Of a DNA stretch of 42,226 bases, positions 41,264 through 42,226 are shown in pieces. The DNA lies in assembly GCA_002068885.1 (NCBI GenBank), contig MWBC01000002.1:1-42226 (forward strand), read 5' to 3'. This stretch comes from an archaeon ADurb.Bin336. GTDB lineage: Archaea; Iainarchaeota; Iainarchaeia; Iainarchaeales; JAAZKV01. The translations under genes were made by a program, and so were the position numbers. Under the pieces are notes generated by a model, which was not told the DNA's origin, made no database searches, and saw only the letters and a program-made list of their open reading frames with translations. Positions within the stretch are counted from its first letter, which is position 1. Every line of letters starts with the position of its first letter.

Positions 41264-41677
41264 ATGCAAAAAGGACAAATAAGTATTGATTTATTATTCA
41301 CACTACTTGCAGTAGTAATAATCACAATATCCCTAAACAACCTAACCCAATACACTTACACAACCCATGACAATATTAATATACAAACCCAACTAGATTT
41401 AGAAAACGAAAGAATAACTAACCTAATAACCCAAACAAATATGATTGAAGATTTAAACTACAAAATAATTACTCAATTAAAAAAAATAAATTATTTGAAT
41501 GAAAAAAATAAATCTGAAACAACTTACCCTGCCCCCCTAATACAAGGAAATGAATTAACTCTACGAATAGAAAAAAAAGGAGAAATTATTCAATCAACCA
41601 AAACATTCTCAAAAAAAGAGAATACAAGAATAAATTTTGTGGAAGAAGAAGTAAAAATAGTGATAACAAATGAATAA
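41264..41677 (+). CDS. Prepilin-like protein with Asp at +5
   Basis: A 137-residue protein: MQKG, then QISIDLLFTLLAVVIITISL. The class III Glu is replaced by Asp. The mature part is helical then beta-rich (LTLRIEKKGEIIQSTKTF). GAGAG precedes ATG 41264. It overlaps the next gene by eight bases. It opens a second run of prepilin-like genes that continues past the window end. Confidence 0.72.
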   Translation: MQKGQISIDLLFTLLAVVIITISLNNLTQYTYTTHDNINIQTQLDLENERITNLITQTNMIEDLNYKIITQLKKINYLNEKNKSETTYPAPLIQGNELTLRIEKKGEIIQSTKTFSKKENTRINFVEEEVKIVITNE

Positions 41678-42170
41678 AGGACAAATATTTTCAATTGATA
41701 TGCTATTTGCAATAATCCTACTAATTTTTTCAATAGGCATAATAATAGGAAGTGCAGAAATAAACACTTACAATCAAAAACAACAAATTAATCAAAACAA
41801 TTTAATTACTAAAACAATAATTGGGGCAGAAGTAATTACAAACTCAAATGAATGGAAATGTGATTTAAACAACACTCACTTACCATATTCAATAAATATG
41901 AATAAATTCAACACAACTAATTTCCCTTTAGAAAAAATAAAAGAAAAAGCAAATCTAACTAAATACAAAATTAGAATAAGCATTAATAATGAAATAATTT
42001 ACAATGAAAATATTGAAGAAAATAAAGATTTAATAGTTCATGAATTAGAAATATTAACTTGCACAAACCAAACAACTTTTAATGAATTAAAAGAATGTAT
42101 TGATAAAAATGAAAATTGTCCGAATGAACTTATTAGTAAAAAAATATTCAAATTAGAGGTGGCTAAATGA
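41670..42170 (+). CDS. Prepilin-like protein with +6 acidic signal
   Basis: A 166-residue protein: MNKG, then QIFSIDMLFAIILLIFSIGI, where Asp is at +6 from the Gly. A polar mature domain has cysteines at WKCDLN, LTCTNQ, KECIDK and NCPN. The signal type matches the genes at 15012, 15491 and 42167. It overlaps its neighbours at both ends (8 and 4 bases), so the run is one transcript. Confidence 0.72.
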   Translation: MNKGQIFSIDMLFAIILLIFSIGIIIGSAEINTYNQKQQINQNNLITKTIIGAEVITNSNEWKCDLNNTHLPYSINMNKFNTTNFPLEKIKEKANLTKYKIRISINNEIIYNENIEENKDLIVHELEILTCTNQTTFNELKECIDKNENCPNELISKKIFKLEVAK

Positions 42171-42226
42171 AAGGATTTATTTTTAGCGCAGAAGCGGCCC
42201 TAACAATAGGATTAATTTTGCTAATC
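42167..42226 (+). CDS. Prepilin-like protein, cut by window end
   Basis: The first 20 codons are visible: MKG, then FIFSAEAALTIGLILLI. The start overlaps the previous stop (ATGA), and GAGGTGG serves as ribosome binding site. Glu is at +6 from the Gly, as in the 15491 gene (KGFVFTFEA). The rest lies outside the window. Confidence 0.65.
   Translation, partial: MKGFIFSAEAALTIGLILLI

Noticed and set aside
1-42226. tRNA, rRNA or CRISPR array
   Set aside because: No GC-rich cloverleaf of about 75 bases, no rRNA-like block and no regularly spaced identical repeats with unique spacers were seen. The repeats present are AT-rich, degenerate and adjacent without spacers.

Overview
This 42.2 kb window is AT-rich archaeal DNA. 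The archaeal assignment rests on two clamp-loader genes (RFC large and small), an Orc1/Cdc6 initiator, a Cdc48-type AAA ATPase, archaeal-type PheS and PheT, an Nre-family repair protein, Lrp-like regulators, class III (Q-x3-E) prepilin signal peptides and a FlaI/TadA-type pilus ATPase. Small gene sizes, very compact spacing and several reduced or split proteins suggest a DPANN lineage. The phylum cannot be fixed from the sequence alone. Many first genes of transcripts have a TATA-like box about 26-32 nt before the start codon and look leaderless. Genes inside operons tend to carry GGTGA or GGAGG ribosome binding sites, often with TTG or GTG starts.

Layout. 1-4.5 kb: superoxide dismutase, a metallo-beta-lactamase-fold protein that has lost most metal ligands with a 46-aa membrane protein behind it, a secreted/anchored protein, RFC large subunit and a small basic protein. 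4.5-9.4 kb: an Obg/YchF-type GTPase, then a minus-strand block of Orc1/Cdc6 followed by three lineage-specific proteins, two of them very basic. Two of the three share a C-terminal domain. 8.8-13.6 kb: small-multidrug-export-type membrane protein, a pyrimidine 5'-nucleotidase of the HAD class, and pheS-pheT. 13.7-17.3 kb: a small membrane protein, a first cluster of prepilin-like proteins on both strands and an M50 site-2 protease. 17.5-25.3 kb: a Cdc48 gene broken by a one-base frame change, a stand-alone NFACT-R protein, an Lrp regulator, a candidate structured RNA, and an Lrp-topA-membrane protein operon. 25.5-31.2 kb: an ATP-cone protein resembling the start of anaerobic ribonucleotide reductase, two membrane proteins, RFC small subunit and NreA with a terminal PCNA-binding motif.

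31.4 kb to the end is a type IV pilus locus on the plus strand: two paralogous four-cysteine proteins, the secretion ATPase, two TadC/FlaJ-type membrane proteins, class III signal peptide pilins (one with a strong ribosome binding site and terminator hairpin), the A24 prepilin peptidase, more pilin-like proteins, and an embedded set of OB-fold, TctA-type and JAMM proteins. About fifteen prepilin-like proteins occur in the window. Four of them share a variant signal with the acidic residue at +6 rather than +5.

An unusual pattern is the repeated duplication of gene ends. Segments around the stop codons of several genes (pheS, the 13.7 kb membrane gene, the NFACT-R gene, nreA) recur as degenerate tandem copies in the following spacer. 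The ribosome binding site and start of nreA are also duplicated upstream, creating a 34-codon upstream ORF that stops exactly at the nreA start. No tRNA, rRNA, CRISPR array or insertion sequence was seen.
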